NCBI RefSeq assembly: GCF_020379485.1
Contig: NC_063450.1
Location: forward strand, 26,574,137 to 26,638,136
From: Brassica napus
Lineage: Eukaryota; Streptophyta; Magnoliopsida; Brassicales; Brassicaceae
Length of the DNA stretch: 64,000 nucleotides
Direction: 5' to 3'
Both the position numbers and the translations under genes were made by a program. Under the pieces are notes generated by a model. That model worked only from the letters and a program-made list of their open reading frames with translations, was not told the origin of the DNA and did no database searches. The stretch's first letter is position 1. Each line of letters opens with the position of its first letter. This document shows positions 22,791 to 34,054 of the stretch, piece after piece.

Positions 22791-22805
22791 TTTGGCGCTA
22801 GAAGG
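22791..22805 (+). other. Primer binding site of the Tat element
   Basis: TTTGGCGCTAGAAGG directly after the LTR. TGGCGCTAGAAGGA is the common tRNA-derived primer site in Tat/Ogre elements. Confidence 0.75.
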
Positions 22806-22854
22806 AGGGGGGTACGGATCTATCTCTCTCGCAACCACACACTCTCAGTCCGAT

Positions 22855-24391
22855 ATGACGACCAACGCTGACAAAGACCCGCAAACGCACGATGGGACTC
22901 CCATCGATGCCAACGCTGATAAAACTCCAGCTGGAAACGTATCAACGGTCACTGCCGACAACGCGATAATAGACCAGATGAAGGAAATGTTCGCCTCCGC
23001 TCAGAAAAAGTCGGACGAACAAGGAAACTCGTGACCTCTCTCGTAAAACAGGTGAAAACCTTAACGGCGAAGGCCAGGAGCAAAGCCCCGCGCGGGACCA
23101 CAAGAGCCCGCAGCGGTAGAATACTTGATTTCGAGACTCCGGGCAATCAGGCTGCACACGCGGACAAGGCTTCCTCAGGCCAAAACCCTGATGAAACTCT
23201 CCAGCCAGGTGCACAACCAACTGCGGAGAACCTTCCACCTCCTACCGGGAGCAACGAAGGAGAAGAAATCGAGCGCATCGACCTGGATATAAGCGACCAG
23301 TCCGATCACTCGGACGACGGTGCTAACATCCACCCAAGAAGAACGCGAAGCCAGTCCGCTCGGCAGGACGCGTCCTTCGAAAGACCCATGACCGAGGAAG
23401 AAGAAAACATCTATTGGATAGAACAGGAGGAGCTGGCCAAAAAGCAGGCCAGGATCCACCGCAGCCAACACAGACAAGCTCGCAAGGCTGCCAGAAATCC
23501 TGATGAGATCCACGATCTCCGCGAGTACATCGCGAATACCGCAGCGGAGGTGAAAGCAGTGAAATCACAAATCCACCACACGACAAGCACTGCGCCCGAG
23601 ATCGACAAACTTCTCGAGGAAGCACGCAAAACCCCGTTCACTGCCCGGATTACTGAGACCAACGTCTCGGACCCAAGGAAGATCAAAATTCCCATCTACG
23701 ATGGCACCACCGACCCAAAAGCGCACCTGCAGTCTTTCCAGATCGCGATGGGGAGGTGCAAACTCAAGGAACGCGAACGAGACGCTGGCTACTGCCTCCT
23801 CTTCGTCGAAAACCTCAAAGGAGCCGCGCTCGAATGGTTTTCTCGCCTAAAACGAAATTCCATCGGAAGTTTCCGCCAACTTGCTTCAGAGTTTCTCAAG
23901 CAGTATTCCATGTTCATGGACAGAGAAACCTCGGACGTCGATCTCTGGAGCCTGTCTCAAAGAGAAGATGAGCCACTTCGCGAGTTCATGAACAGATTCA
24001 AGCTAGTAATGGCAAGAGTCACCGGGATCAGCGACAAAGTGGCGATCGATACTCTGAAGAAAACTCTCTGGTACCGGTCGAAATTCCGGCAATGGATATC
24101 CCTCAAAAAACCGAGAACGATTCAGGACGCTCTTCATAAGGCAACGAACTTCATCGTAATGGAAGAGGAGATGAAAATCCTCTCCCAGAAGTACAACCCG
24201 CAGAAGACGCCCACAAAAAAAAAGCTCTCGAAACGACAAGTATGTCCACCACGAGGGAGAAGACGTCCAGGGCGAGCACAACTACACTATCAATTCCGAA
24301 CAAGGAAAGACCTCCAGAAACACCTGGACCAGGAACCAGTACAAGGATAACTCCTACTGCGAGTTCCACCAGACCAAAGGTCATTCTACTA
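22855..24391 (+). pseudogene. Tat gag, frameshifted, cut by the Athila insertion
   Basis: The start is taken as ATG 22855 because the sequence before it is leader. A one-base shift at about 23030 ends the first frame at TGA 23032-23034; gag resumes in the next frame from 23031. A charged, disordered N-terminal half is followed by the retrotransposon gag domain near 23640-24150 ([35 protein letters not shown]). A second shift sits in the A-run near 24222; the third frame then carries [17 protein letters not shown] and the start of a zinc knuckle, CEFHQTKGH. The Athila element interrupts at 24392, between the last His and the last Cys of that knuckle. Confidence 0.88.
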
Positions 24392-25824
24392 TGATATTAG
24401 GAGTTTTTAAGCTCCTAAGACAAATGTTGTAGTATAAATGATTGTCGAACCAATTCTAAGGGATTTCAAAGCAATGAGAATGCAAGTACTCACTTAATCT
24501 AAGTGCAACCGATAATTTAAGAGGTTTCTAAACTAATGATTACTGATAAATGAAATGACTTTCTTTACTAAGGGAAAAGAGAACTCATGGGCATAGGGAT
24601 TAGACCTTGGGTGATCAAGTTTCGAACTAAGGATGGCAAACGATCAATCAAACTATCAACCTTAAGCTTAGATACAATCTTAAACAAACTCTATGTCTAG
24701 ATGAATGTTCATTTACTGACATATCTCAAACATCAAATGTCTTTGGTTGAATAATGTGAAAGCAATCATTATCTTAGCATCTTTAACAAAAAATGTCTTT
24801 GGCAAAGTGTACTAAAAGTCTAGGAGAGTTGTCTCAGGCATTTCATCGAACACCTTTCGGGTGGGAAATGCCTTTCGATCAACTTTTGAGTGGCCAACTC
24901 TGAAGATGCATTATGAATACTCTACTAGCAAGGAACAATAATGATCTACACTAAAACATCCTAGAACTAACCTAATCACCCTTAATCCCCCTAACCCATG
25001 AATTCAAAAAGTGATTACTCACTAATCTCCATGAGTCCTCTTAAACCCATATTGGATTTCAGATTAATCATGTAGAGAAATAGATAAGAAATCAACAAGA
25101 ACACAAGATGAAAACAACGAAATCTGAATCAAAAGAAGTTTTACTAGTTGTTCTCCAGAAAAGAGATAATCTGCCTCCCGTGGCTACCAAAGGTACTTAA
25201 AACATAGGTTTTTGAAAAGTAAAAACGTGCATAATGAAATCACCAAAAGGCCCTTAGAAAAACATGAGTTCGACAGGCAAATAGACGCGGAGCAACCTCG
25301 GCATGTCGCTCCGACAAGTCGCTCCGACCTTCGGGAGCAACCTCAGTGGGTCGCTCTGAGAGGTCGCTCCGGGCTTCGTTTTGTGTCGTCTCGCAATGGA
25401 AACGCGAGCGACCTCGGAGAGTCGCTCTGGCAAGTCGCTCTGGGAGGGGTGTCTCGCGATAGAAACGCGAGCGACCTCTCTATGTAGCTCTGGCCAGGTC
25501 GCTCTAGGAGGGGTGTCTCGCGAACCAAACGCGAGTGACCTCTCTATGTCGCTCTGGCCAGGCAGCTCCGGGGTGTGTGTCACAGCGACTTCATGTAGTC
25601 GCTCCGGGAAGCCGCTCCAGGCAGTGCTCGTCCAAAGATCACTCTAATCACCTCCCTTGAGCTCCAAATGTACCCAAATGTCTCCAGGAACTCCATGTGG
25701 TACTCCAATACCTAATAGAGACATATGTATGCAAAATGCAACCTAGACATGGCTAAATCCTAATCTATATGATGAAAATGCACATGAATAAATGGATAAA
25801 ACAATGTGAATATCCAAGATATCA
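24392..25824 (-). repeat. 3' LTR of the Athila element
   Basis: 1,433 bp, at the left because the element is on the minus strand. It contains a zone of GTCGCTC-based repeats at about 25290-25625. Compared with the 5' LTR it lacks about 19 bp near 24765 and two 13 bp repeat copies near its other end. Confidence 0.9.
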
Positions 25825-25842
25825 ACTCCCCCAAACTTATTC
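25825..25842 (-). other. Polypurine tract of the Athila element
   Basis: Read on the minus strand it is GAATAAGTTTGGGGGAGT, directly before the 3' LTR. It primes plus-strand DNA synthesis. Confidence 0.8.
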
Positions 25843-27350
25843 TTTTACTTGTCCTCAAGTGAACTTTCTAGAACTCATAGGGAGAGAGGTTTGAAGGTGG
25901 GAGCTCATAGCCAAAAGAAACACACAAAGCACTCAAATCAACATCTAAATTCAGCATTAGTACACTCTCTCTTATTATACTCTAGCTTCTCTAGGCCTAT
26001 CTCAACTCTTTTCATCCCTACACTCATCATCATGCATTCACACATGCAAATCAACCAACTCTCACATTCATTAAGCATAAAACATCAGGTGAATTCTTAC
26101 AAATGGTCAATTGGTCCAAATCATTTGGTTGGGTAAGGGAAGGCTTTTTATTCAAGTGAGTCAAGAGGTTCAAGATATATGATTTTTAAGGTGGTTTACT
26201 CTCGAAACAAGTAGCCTTGACATTGCACATAATATATCTAAGAAAGGGATCAACTCATGCATACAATGTTCAATCTCCATTGTTCTACCCTTTTCCCAAA
26301 CATATAAGTTACACAATCACTTCCCAATATCAAACCCAACTCACATCTCTCACCAAAGGAACCCAAGAACACTTTGCACATAAAACTCTTTATTTTTGAA
26401 ATCTGTAAAGGATTTTCCTCAACTTCAAAACAATTTTAGCTCCTAACAACTTTGTTAGCCCCTTTTTTTTATTATATTTTTCTTCTCTTTTTTTTTTTTC
26501 GGGGGCCAAGACTTTTCATAAACTCGAGCTAGATGTTCATCAACTAATTCCAATAAGATTATCCATTTAAACATAAAGAGTCTATACTTTTCCTTCGAAC
26601 TTTTCATGCTTCCAAACCATAGTCACAACACTCACCCCCACTATAGCTAGACAATAGAGTGCCTAATCTAGCAAGAATGAAGACCAAGTATTGTCGTTCC
26701 CGATACTCTCAACATTATGCACATGTAAGGCTTTCCGAAAAAGGCCTCATTCATCAAATAATGAAAGCTCAAAAAGAGGGAAGGGTTTTGGGAATGGTGT
26801 ACCACTCGAGTTTGTCAAAAAGATTGGCATAAAGGATGTGACAACTCAAGTGTGTATATCCATGGCTCAATACACAAGGGACCATAAGCAAGAAGCATTA
26901 AGTTCGTTCAGTTCAAACAAGGTTGTAGTTGGCTTCAAAGGTTGAGTTTCAGCAATTAACAAGTTTCAGGAAGAGTTTTCAAGGCTCGAAGCATACAAGT
27001 CTTTTTGAGAGGTGCATAAGCTACTTAGGTGCAAAGTAATGTTCTTTACAAGGCATCTCAAATCATTGCTCCCAATGCAAGTAAATGCAACATATATGCT
27101 CTAGACTCTCCTAGAAATGCAAATGATGCAAACTAAATGATTTTTTTTTATGCAAATAGGTATGCAATGCATGACTCAACGAAACAACATCAAAGCAAAC
27201 GTGATCAAATACTTGGTACCTCCCCCACACTTAAATCACACAGTCTCTGTGTTGTCAAGGAGAGAGAGATACCCAAAAACAGAAAACTAATATGCAAAAA
27301 CGAAATGGTATATACAAGAGAAAGTAGTGGATTACCTTCTATGGGGAATG
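25843..27350 (-). other. Athila 3' non-coding region
   Basis: Lies between the end of the protease frame and the polypurine tract. No RT, RNase H, integrase or envelope-like ORF can be found on either strand. A long T/TC-rich tract is at 26460-26500. The missing pol genes point to a large internal deletion. Confidence 0.7.
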
Positions 27351-28744
27351 AGTAGAGGGAGATGCTCCCTCCTCGTTGTCCTCAGGTGGTAACTCTTCAA
27401 GGGGTTCATCAGCAGGAGTGCTCATCTCTTCAATGTAGAAGGCTTACCCGAACCCAGTTGGTTTCTTCATTTTCTCCTTGATGTCAAAGTGAAGAACATT
27501 TCCTTTACCCAAATGGAGATCAATCGTGCCCTCTTTCACCTTAACAATTGCTTCTGCTGTAGCTAAGAATGGCCTTCCAAGAATCAATGGGTCTTGAGCC
27601 TCCTCTCACCCATCTCAAGCACCACAAAATCTGTAGGTATCTCATACCTTCCAATCTTCACAGGTAGGTCCTCTAAGATGCCCACAGCGTACTTCACTGA
27701 ACGATCAGCTAACACCAGAGAGAGTCTACACTTCTTGTACTGAGTGAATCCAAGCTTCTTTGCAACAGACAAAGGCATCACGCTGACACTAGCTCCCAAA
27801 TCGCAGAGACATTTCTCAAATACCATAGGTCCAAGAGCACAAGGTAGTGTGAAGCATCCTGGATCCTCTAACTTCTCTGGAACATCAAGCCTCTGGATGA
27901 TGGAACTGCACTCATGGGTAAGAATCATCATGCTTTCCATTTTCTTCTTCTTTGCAGCTACAACATCTTTCAGGAACTTGTTGTATTGAGGAATCAACAT
28001 GAAAGCATCGATGATGGGCATTGCAACCTGAGCTTCACTCATTTGCTTCTCAAACAGAGCTTTGTACTTCTCTAGCAGCTGCCTCTTGAATCTACCAGGG
28101 AATGGTAGTTTGGGTTCATAGGGAGGAGGAACAAAAGAATTCTCACTTGCTGGAGCAACAACTTCACCATCTTTCACTGTTTTCTTCTCTTCTCCAACCT
28201 TTCCTTTACCTTTTTCTTCCACAATCTTCTCCAAGATTTCATCATTGATTTTCTCATCAACAATCACCACTTCATCATCTATGTTGATGGCAACCCCCTC
28301 ACCTTGTTTCTCAGCATCCCTGGTGAGGGTTGTAGGAGGTAACTGCTTACCACTCCTAAGGGTGATAGCTTTGGCCTCCTTGGGGTTTTGGTCAGATTTT
28401 CCAGGTAGAGATACTTGCTGGCGATTCTGGTGAGTGTTCATGGAAGCAAACTAATTCTCTAAATTCTTGACTGCAGAAGCAAGATGTGAGAATTTGTTGT
28501 TGAGCTCATTGTAGCTCCCATCAATCTTGGAATGAAGGTTCTTCAACTCATAACCAACATGCTTCTCACTTCTAGTCTGAGACTCCAAGATTTATTTCAG
28601 TAAGGTATCAGTGCTGCTCTCTTGAGGAGCAGAGGAACCAGACGAGGGGTTTTGCTGAGGCTGATAGCTGCCTTGCTGGTTGTTTCTAGGCGGATAACCA
28701 CTCTGTTGGTTGTTGGGATAGGATTTATGTTGGTAGTTATTGTA
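27351..28744 (-). pseudogene. Athila gag C-terminus and protease
   Basis: Read from 28744 down it continues the gag frame of array unit 1. The link is broken by TAG at 28747-28745, TAA at 28594-28592 and TAG at 28453-28451, the TAGs at places where Gln is expected. After KAITLRSGKQLPP and an acidic linker comes a retropepsin-like domain with CDLGASVSVMPLSVAKKLGF (active-site triad DLG, near 27780-27800). A one-base shift near 27600 ends this frame at 27584; the neighbouring frame continues with LILGRPFLATA, meets a stop in KKPTGFG-stop-AF, and ends near 27351. Protease would cut the polyprotein. Nothing of RT follows. Confidence 0.85.
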
Positions 28745-29836
28745 CTAAAAGTTGGGCTCTTTTTTGTACCAGCTACCATTGTTGTTGATGAAACACAGCT
28801 CTTCCTGACATTCCAAACCCTCAACCTCATGGACAACAGGTGGATCTTCTTGCTTGGAGTTACCAACAAACTTTAGCCGCTCTTGGGTGGCTTTTTCAGC
28901 AATGAGTAGGTCGACCTTGTCTTCCAAAGCTTTGATCTCTTTCCTCATCTTCTTATCATCACCCCTACTGCCTCTGTCGTGATCTTCACTGTAGACTGCA
29001 TCACTCTTCACCATGTTGTCAACCAGCTCTTCTGCATCATCTTCAATTCTTCCCAAGAAGAACCCATTGCTAGATGTATCCAATATGGCTCTGTACTTAG
29101 GAAGGACACCTTTGTAGAAGGTACAGAGCAAGCTCTCCTTAGAGAAACCATGATGTGGGCATTTGGTTTGATAGCCTTTGAATCTCTCCCAGGCTTCACT
29201 GAATCCTTCCAAGTTCTTCTGTTGGAAACTGGAGATCTCATTTCTCAGCTTAGCAGTTCTTGAGGATGAGAAGAATTTCTCCAAGAATGCTCTCTTGCAC
29301 TCATCCCAAGTGGTGATTGAGTCGCTTGGTAGAGACTTCTCCCACTGTCGTGCCTTATCCCCCAGAGAGAAAGGGAATAGCTTGAGCTTTAAGGCATCTT
29401 CGGACACACCATTGGTTTTTGACAACCCACAGTAGCTGTCGAACTTGTCCAAGTGATCGAATGGGTCCTCTAAAGCCAAGCCATGATATTTTTTGTTCTC
29501 AATCACGTTGAGGAGTCCTGACTTGACCTCAAAGTTGTTGGCTGCCAGAGCCGGTGCTCGGATTCCCAGTCTATGACCATGAATGTTAGGCCGGTCATAA
29601 GTACCAATGGGTCGAGCTGCCCGCGGTTTGTGTTCTGCCCCTTGCGGTTGATCTGCCATATCAATATCCAATCTCTGCAAGTGGGCTTGTTGTTCTTCTT
29701 CTCTTCTAGCTCTAGCACACTCCCTCTCGAAAGCTCTGATGTCTGCTACTATTGGAACTAGGTTTGATGGACCCCTGCACCTCAAGTTCATACACCTGAA
29801 AGTGAAAGGCAGGTGAAGAAGAAGAATCAGTAACAA
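28745..29836 (-). CDS. Athila gag, array unit 1 (pol-proximal copy)
   Basis: 363 codons. The retrotransposon gag domain lies near residues 110-245: FDHLDKFDSY, ARQWEKSLPS, TWDECKRAFLEKFFSS and FSEAWERFKGYQTKCPHHG. The C-terminal part has a charged helical stretch (DKKMRKEIKALEDKVDLLI) likely to form a coiled coil. The likely real start is Met60 (MADQPQG); the 59 codons before it are open but low in likeness. The product would assemble the particle. The TAG end is a nonsense codon before YNNYQ, not the natural end. This copy is the one joined to protease and the most diverged full-length one: Cys for Phe after KFDSY, Thr for Pro in DSIPTW, Ile for Thr in GRTEDD and Glu for Ala in VYSADH. Confidence 0.85.
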   Translation of the reverse strand: MLLILLLHLPFTFRCMNLRCRGPSNLVPIVADIRAFERECARARREEEQQAHLQRLDIDMADQPQGAEHKPRAARPIGTYDRPNIHGHRLGIRAPALAANNFEVKSGLLNVIENKKYHGLALEDPFDHLDKFDSYCGLSKTNGVSEDALKLKLFPFSLGDKARQWEKSLPSDSITTWDECKRAFLEKFFSSSRTAKLRNEISSFQQKNLEGFSEAWERFKGYQTKCPHHGFSKESLLCTFYKGVLPKYRAILDTSSNGFFLGRIEDDAEELVDNMVKSDAVYSEDHDRGSRGDDKKMRKEIKALEDKVDLLIAEKATQERLKFVGNSKQEDPPVVHEVEGLECQEELCFINNNGSWYKKEPNF

Positions 29837-30508
29837 AACAAAATTAAAATGACTTAGTGATATCTTGTGAATTTACATGTTTTTAACTTCTTATTCTTGC
29901 ATGGTTTGGTCATTTAGAGCATCATTTAGGTTGCATATCATTGCATTTGTACATATCAGGTGTTGGAGAGCACCATGGATGAGTTAGAGGACCATTGGAG
30001 GGATTTTGAGTCCAAAGAGTGAAAGATGAACACGCATGAAGGCCTTAAAGATCTCTTCTGAAGCTCAAAATTGGTGTAGACACTGGAAACTGAGTTAGCT
30101 TTCCAATAGAAGTGGTTTCAAGTCATTTGGAGCTGTATTGGATAAGTTATGATCGATTTACTATAGGTGTATCAACCCTTGCCGGGGACCACTGGAAAGT
30201 TAATGGGATGTCCCAACTTGCCACTTTCTTCTACCTTTCCTTTGCACGAGTTTTCCTACTTTTCTGTATAATATATGCTTTCTTTTTATTAAAGGAGTGT
30301 CCAAGAAACATCATTATCCAACTTTAGTAATAATTTAACTTGTCAAAACTGTCTCTCTTTGAAATATCATTGTTCTTATTGTTCTTGAACTGTTCTTCAT
30401 TGTTCATCATCTGTTCTTGAGTTTTAATTTCGTTTTGCTTGTTTAATCCTTGTTTATCTTTATTCTCTGTTGGTTGTTGGGATAGGATTTATGTTGGTAG
30501 TTGTTGTA

Positions 30509-31600
30509 CTAAAAGTTGGGCTCTTTTTTGTACCAGCTACCATTGTTGTTGATGAAACACAGCTCTTCCTGACCTTCCAAACCCTCAACCTCATGGACAA
30601 CAGGTGGATCTTCTTGCTTGGAGTTACCAACAAACTTTAGCCGCTCTTGGGTGGCTTTTTCAGCAATGAGTAGGTCGATCTTGTCTTCCAAAGCTTTGAT
30701 CTCTTTCCTCATCTTCTTATCATCACCCCTACTGCCTCTGTCGTGATCTGCACTGTAGACTGCATCACTCTTCACCATGTTGTCAACCAGCTCTTCTGCA
30801 TCATCTTCAGTTCTTCCCAAGAAGAACCCATTGCTAGATGTATCCAATATGGCTCTGTACTTAGGAAGGACACCTTTGTAGAAGGTACAGAGCAAGCTCT
30901 CCTTAGAGAAACCATGATGTGGGCATTTGGTTTGATAGCCTTTGAATCTCTCCCAGGCTTCACTGAATCCTTCCAAGTTCTTCTGTTGGAAACTGGAGAT
31001 CTCATTTCTCAGCTTAGCAGTTCTTGAGGATGAGAAGAATTTCTCCAAGAATGCTCTCTTGCACTCATCCCAAGTGGGGATTGAGTCGCTTGGTAGAGAC
31101 TTCTCCCACTGTCGTGCCTTATCCCCCAGAGAGAAAGGGAATAGCTTGAGCTTTAAGGCATCTTCGGACACACCATTGGTTTTTGACAACCCAAAGTAGC
31201 TGTCGAACTTGTCCAAGTGATCGAATGGGTCCTCTAAAGCCAAGCCATGATATTTTTTGTTCTCAATCACGTTGAGGAGTCCTGACTTGACCTCAAAGTT
31301 GTTGGCTGCCAGAGCCGGTGCCCGGATTCCCAGTCTATGACCATGAATGTTGGGCCGGTCATAAGTACCAATGGGTCGAGCTGCCCGCGGTTTGTGTTCT
31401 GCCCCTTGCGGTTGATCTGCCATATCAATATCCAATCTCTGCAAGTGGGCTTGTTGTTCTTCTTCTTTTCTAGCTCTAGCACACTCCCTCTCGAAAGCTC
31501 TGATGTCTGCTACTATTGGAACTAGGTTTGATGGACCCCTGCACTTCAAGTTCATACACCTGAAAGTGAAAGGCAGGTGAAGAAGAAGAATCAGTAACAA
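30509..31600 (-). CDS. Athila gag, array unit 2
   Basis: Unit interval 30465-32237. Same 363-codon frame ending in the shared TAG. It differs from units 3-12 at CMNLKC (Lys for Arg) and RKEEEQQ (Lys for Arg), plus silent changes. Its leader keeps the ATATATGC form seen in unit 1 where units 3-12 read ATATCTGC, so it is intermediate between the edge and the centre of the array. Confidence 0.82.
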   Translation of the reverse strand: MLLILLLHLPFTFRCMNLKCRGPSNLVPIVADIRAFERECARARKEEEQQAHLQRLDIDMADQPQGAEHKPRAARPIGTYDRPNIHGHRLGIRAPALAANNFEVKSGLLNVIENKKYHGLALEDPFDHLDKFDSYFGLSKTNGVSEDALKLKLFPFSLGDKARQWEKSLPSDSIPTWDECKRAFLEKFFSSSRTAKLRNEISSFQQKNLEGFSEAWERFKGYQTKCPHHGFSKESLLCTFYKGVLPKYRAILDTSSNGFFLGRTEDDAEELVDNMVKSDAVYSADHDRGSRGDDKKMRKEIKALEDKIDLLIAEKATQERLKFVGNSKQEDPPVVHEVEGLEGQEELCFINNNGSWYKKEPNF

Positions 31601-32281
31601 AACAAAATTAAAATGACTTAGTGATATCTTGTGAATTTACATGTTTTTAACCTCTTATTCTTGCATGGTTTGGTCATTTAGAGCATCATTTAGGCACATT
31701 TAGGTTGCATATCATTGCATTTGTACATATCAGGTGTTGGAGAGCACCATGGATGAGTTAGAGGACCATTGGAGGGATTTTGAGTCCAAAGAGTGAAAGA
31801 TGAACACGCATGAAGGCCTTAAAGATCTCTTCTGAAGCTCAAATTTGTGTAGACACTGGATACTGAGTTAGCTTTCCAATAGAAGTGGTTTCAAGTCATT
31901 TGGAGCTGTATTGGATAAGTTATGATCGATTTACTATAGGTGTATCAACCCTTGCCGGGGACCACTGGAAAGTTAATGGGATGTCCCAACTTGCCACTTT
32001 CTTCTACCTTTCCTTTGCACGAGTTTTCCTACTTTTCTGTATAATATATGCTTTCTTTTTATTAAAGGAGTGTCCAAGAAACATCATTATCCAACTTTAG
32101 TAATAATTTAACTTGTCAAAACTGTCTCTCTTTGAAATATCATTGTTCTTATTGTTCTTGAACTGTTCTTCATTGTTCATCATCTGTTCTTGAGTTTTAA
32201 TTTCGTTTTGCTTGTTTAATCCTTGTTTATCTTTATTCTCTGTTGGTTGTTGGGATAGGATTTATGTTGGTAGTTGTTGTA

Positions 32282-33373
32282 CTAAAAGTTGGGCTCTTTT
32301 TTGTACCAGCTACCATTGTTGTTGATGAAACACAGCTCTTCCTGACCTTCCAAACCCTCAACCTCATGGACAACAGGTGGATCTTCTTGCTTGGAGTTAC
32401 CAACAAACTTTAGCCGCTCTTGGGTGGCTTTTTCAGCAATGAGTAGGTCGATCTTGTCTTCCAAAGCTTTGATCTCTTTCCTCATCTTCTTATCATCACC
32501 CCTACTGCCTCTGTCGTGATCTGCACTGTAGACTGCATCACTCTTCACCATGTTGTCAACCAGCTCTTCTGCATCATCTTCAGTTCTTCCCAAGAAGAAC
32601 CCATTGCTAGATGTATCCAATATGGCTCTGTACTTAGGAAGGACACCTTTGTAGAAGGTACAGAGCAAGCTCTCCTTAGAGAAACCATGATGTGGGCATT
32701 TGGTTTGATAGCCTTTGAATCTCTCCCAGGCTTCACTGAATCCTTCCAAGTTCTTCTGTTGGAAACTGGAGATCTCATTTCTCAGCTTAGCAGTTCTTGA
32801 GGATGAGAAGAATTTCTCCAAGAATGCTCTCTTGCACTCATCCCAAGTGGGGATTGAGTCGCTTGGTAGAGACTTCTCCCACTGTCGTGCCTTATCCCCC
32901 AGAGAGAAAGGGAATAGCTTGAGCTTTAAGGCATCTTCGGACACACCATTGGTTTTTGACAACCCAAAGTAGCTGTCGAACTTGTCCAAGTGATCGAATG
33001 GGTCCTCTAAAGCCAAGCCATGATATTTTTTGTTCTCAATCACGTTGAGGAGTCCTGACTTGACCTCAAAGTTGTTGGCTGCCAGAGCCGGTGCTCGGAT
33101 TCCCAGTCTATGACCATGAATGTTGGGCCGGTCATAAGTACCAATGGGTCGAGCTGCCCGCGGTTTGTGTTCTGCCCCTTGCGGTTGATCTGCCATATCA
33201 ATATCCAATCTCTGCAAGTGGGCTTGTTGTTCTTCTTCTCTTCTAGCTCTAGCACACTCCCTCTCGAAAGCTCTGATGTCTGCTACTATTGGAACTAGGT
33301 TTGATGGACCCCTGCACCTCAAGTTCATACACCTGAAAGTGAAAGGCAGGTGAAGAAGAAGAATCAGTAACAA
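32282..33373 (-). CDS. Athila gag, array unit 3
   Basis: Unit interval 32238-34010. First copy of the homogeneous core; its predicted protein is the reference for units 4-12. Confidence 0.82.
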   Translation of the reverse strand: MLLILLLHLPFTFRCMNLRCRGPSNLVPIVADIRAFERECARARREEEQQAHLQRLDIDMADQPQGAEHKPRAARPIGTYDRPNIHGHRLGIRAPALAANNFEVKSGLLNVIENKKYHGLALEDPFDHLDKFDSYFGLSKTNGVSEDALKLKLFPFSLGDKARQWEKSLPSDSIPTWDECKRAFLEKFFSSSRTAKLRNEISSFQQKNLEGFSEAWERFKGYQTKCPHHGFSKESLLCTFYKGVLPKYRAILDTSSNGFFLGRTEDDAEELVDNMVKSDAVYSADHDRGSRGDDKKMRKEIKALEDKIDLLIAEKATQERLKFVGNSKQEDPPVVHEVEGLEGQEELCFINNNGSWYKKEPNF

Positions 33374-34054
33374 AACAAAATTAAAATGACTTAGTGATAT
33401 CTTGTGAATTTACATGTTTTTAACTTCTTATTCTTGCATGGTTTGGTCATTTAGAGCATCATTTAGGCACATTTAGGTTGCATATCATTGCATTTGTACA
33501 TATCAGGTGTTGGAGAGCACCATGGATGAGTTAGAGGACCATTGGAGGGATTTTGAGTCCAAAGAGTGAAAGATGAACACGCATGAAGGCCTTAAAGATC
33601 TCTTCTGAAGCTCAAATTTGTGTAGACACTGGATACTGAGTTAGCTTTCCAATAGAAGTGGTTTCAAGTCATTTGGAGCTGTATTGGATAAGTTATGATC
33701 GATTTACTATAGGTGTATCAACCCTTGCCGGGGACCACTGGAAAGTTAATGGGATGTCCCAACTTGCCACTTTCTTCTACCTTTCCTTTGCACGAGTTTT
33801 CCTACTTTTCTGTATAATATCTGCTTTCTTTTTATTAAAGGAGTGTCCAAGAAACATCATTATCCAACTTTAGTAATAATTTAACTTGTCAAAACTGTCT
33901 CTCTTTGAAATATCATTGTTCTTATTGTTCTTGAACTGTTCTTCATTGTTCATCATCTGTTCTTGAGTTTTAATTTCGTTTTGCTTGTTTAATCCTTGTT
34001 TATCTTTATTCTCTGTTGGTTGTTGGGATAGGATTTATGTTGGTAGTTGTTGTA

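Noticed and set aside
25212..25647. Open frames in the Athila LTR
   Set aside because: Products of the GTCGCTC repeat zone; they recur in several frames and in the other LTR.
25843..27350. Envelope-like gene of Athila
   Set aside because: The region was expected to hold one, but no long frame or transmembrane pattern is present on the minus strand.
30112..30327. 71-codon plus-strand frame in each array leader
   Set aside because: Antisense to the leader, no domain, hydrophobic by composition. It follows the repeat and nothing else supports it.
30743..31199. Recurrent plus-strand open frames of 94 and 85 codons, and minus-strand frames of 71-77 codons, in every array unit
   Set aside because: They lie over the gag coding strand in other frames and repeat only because the unit repeats. 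No independent signature.
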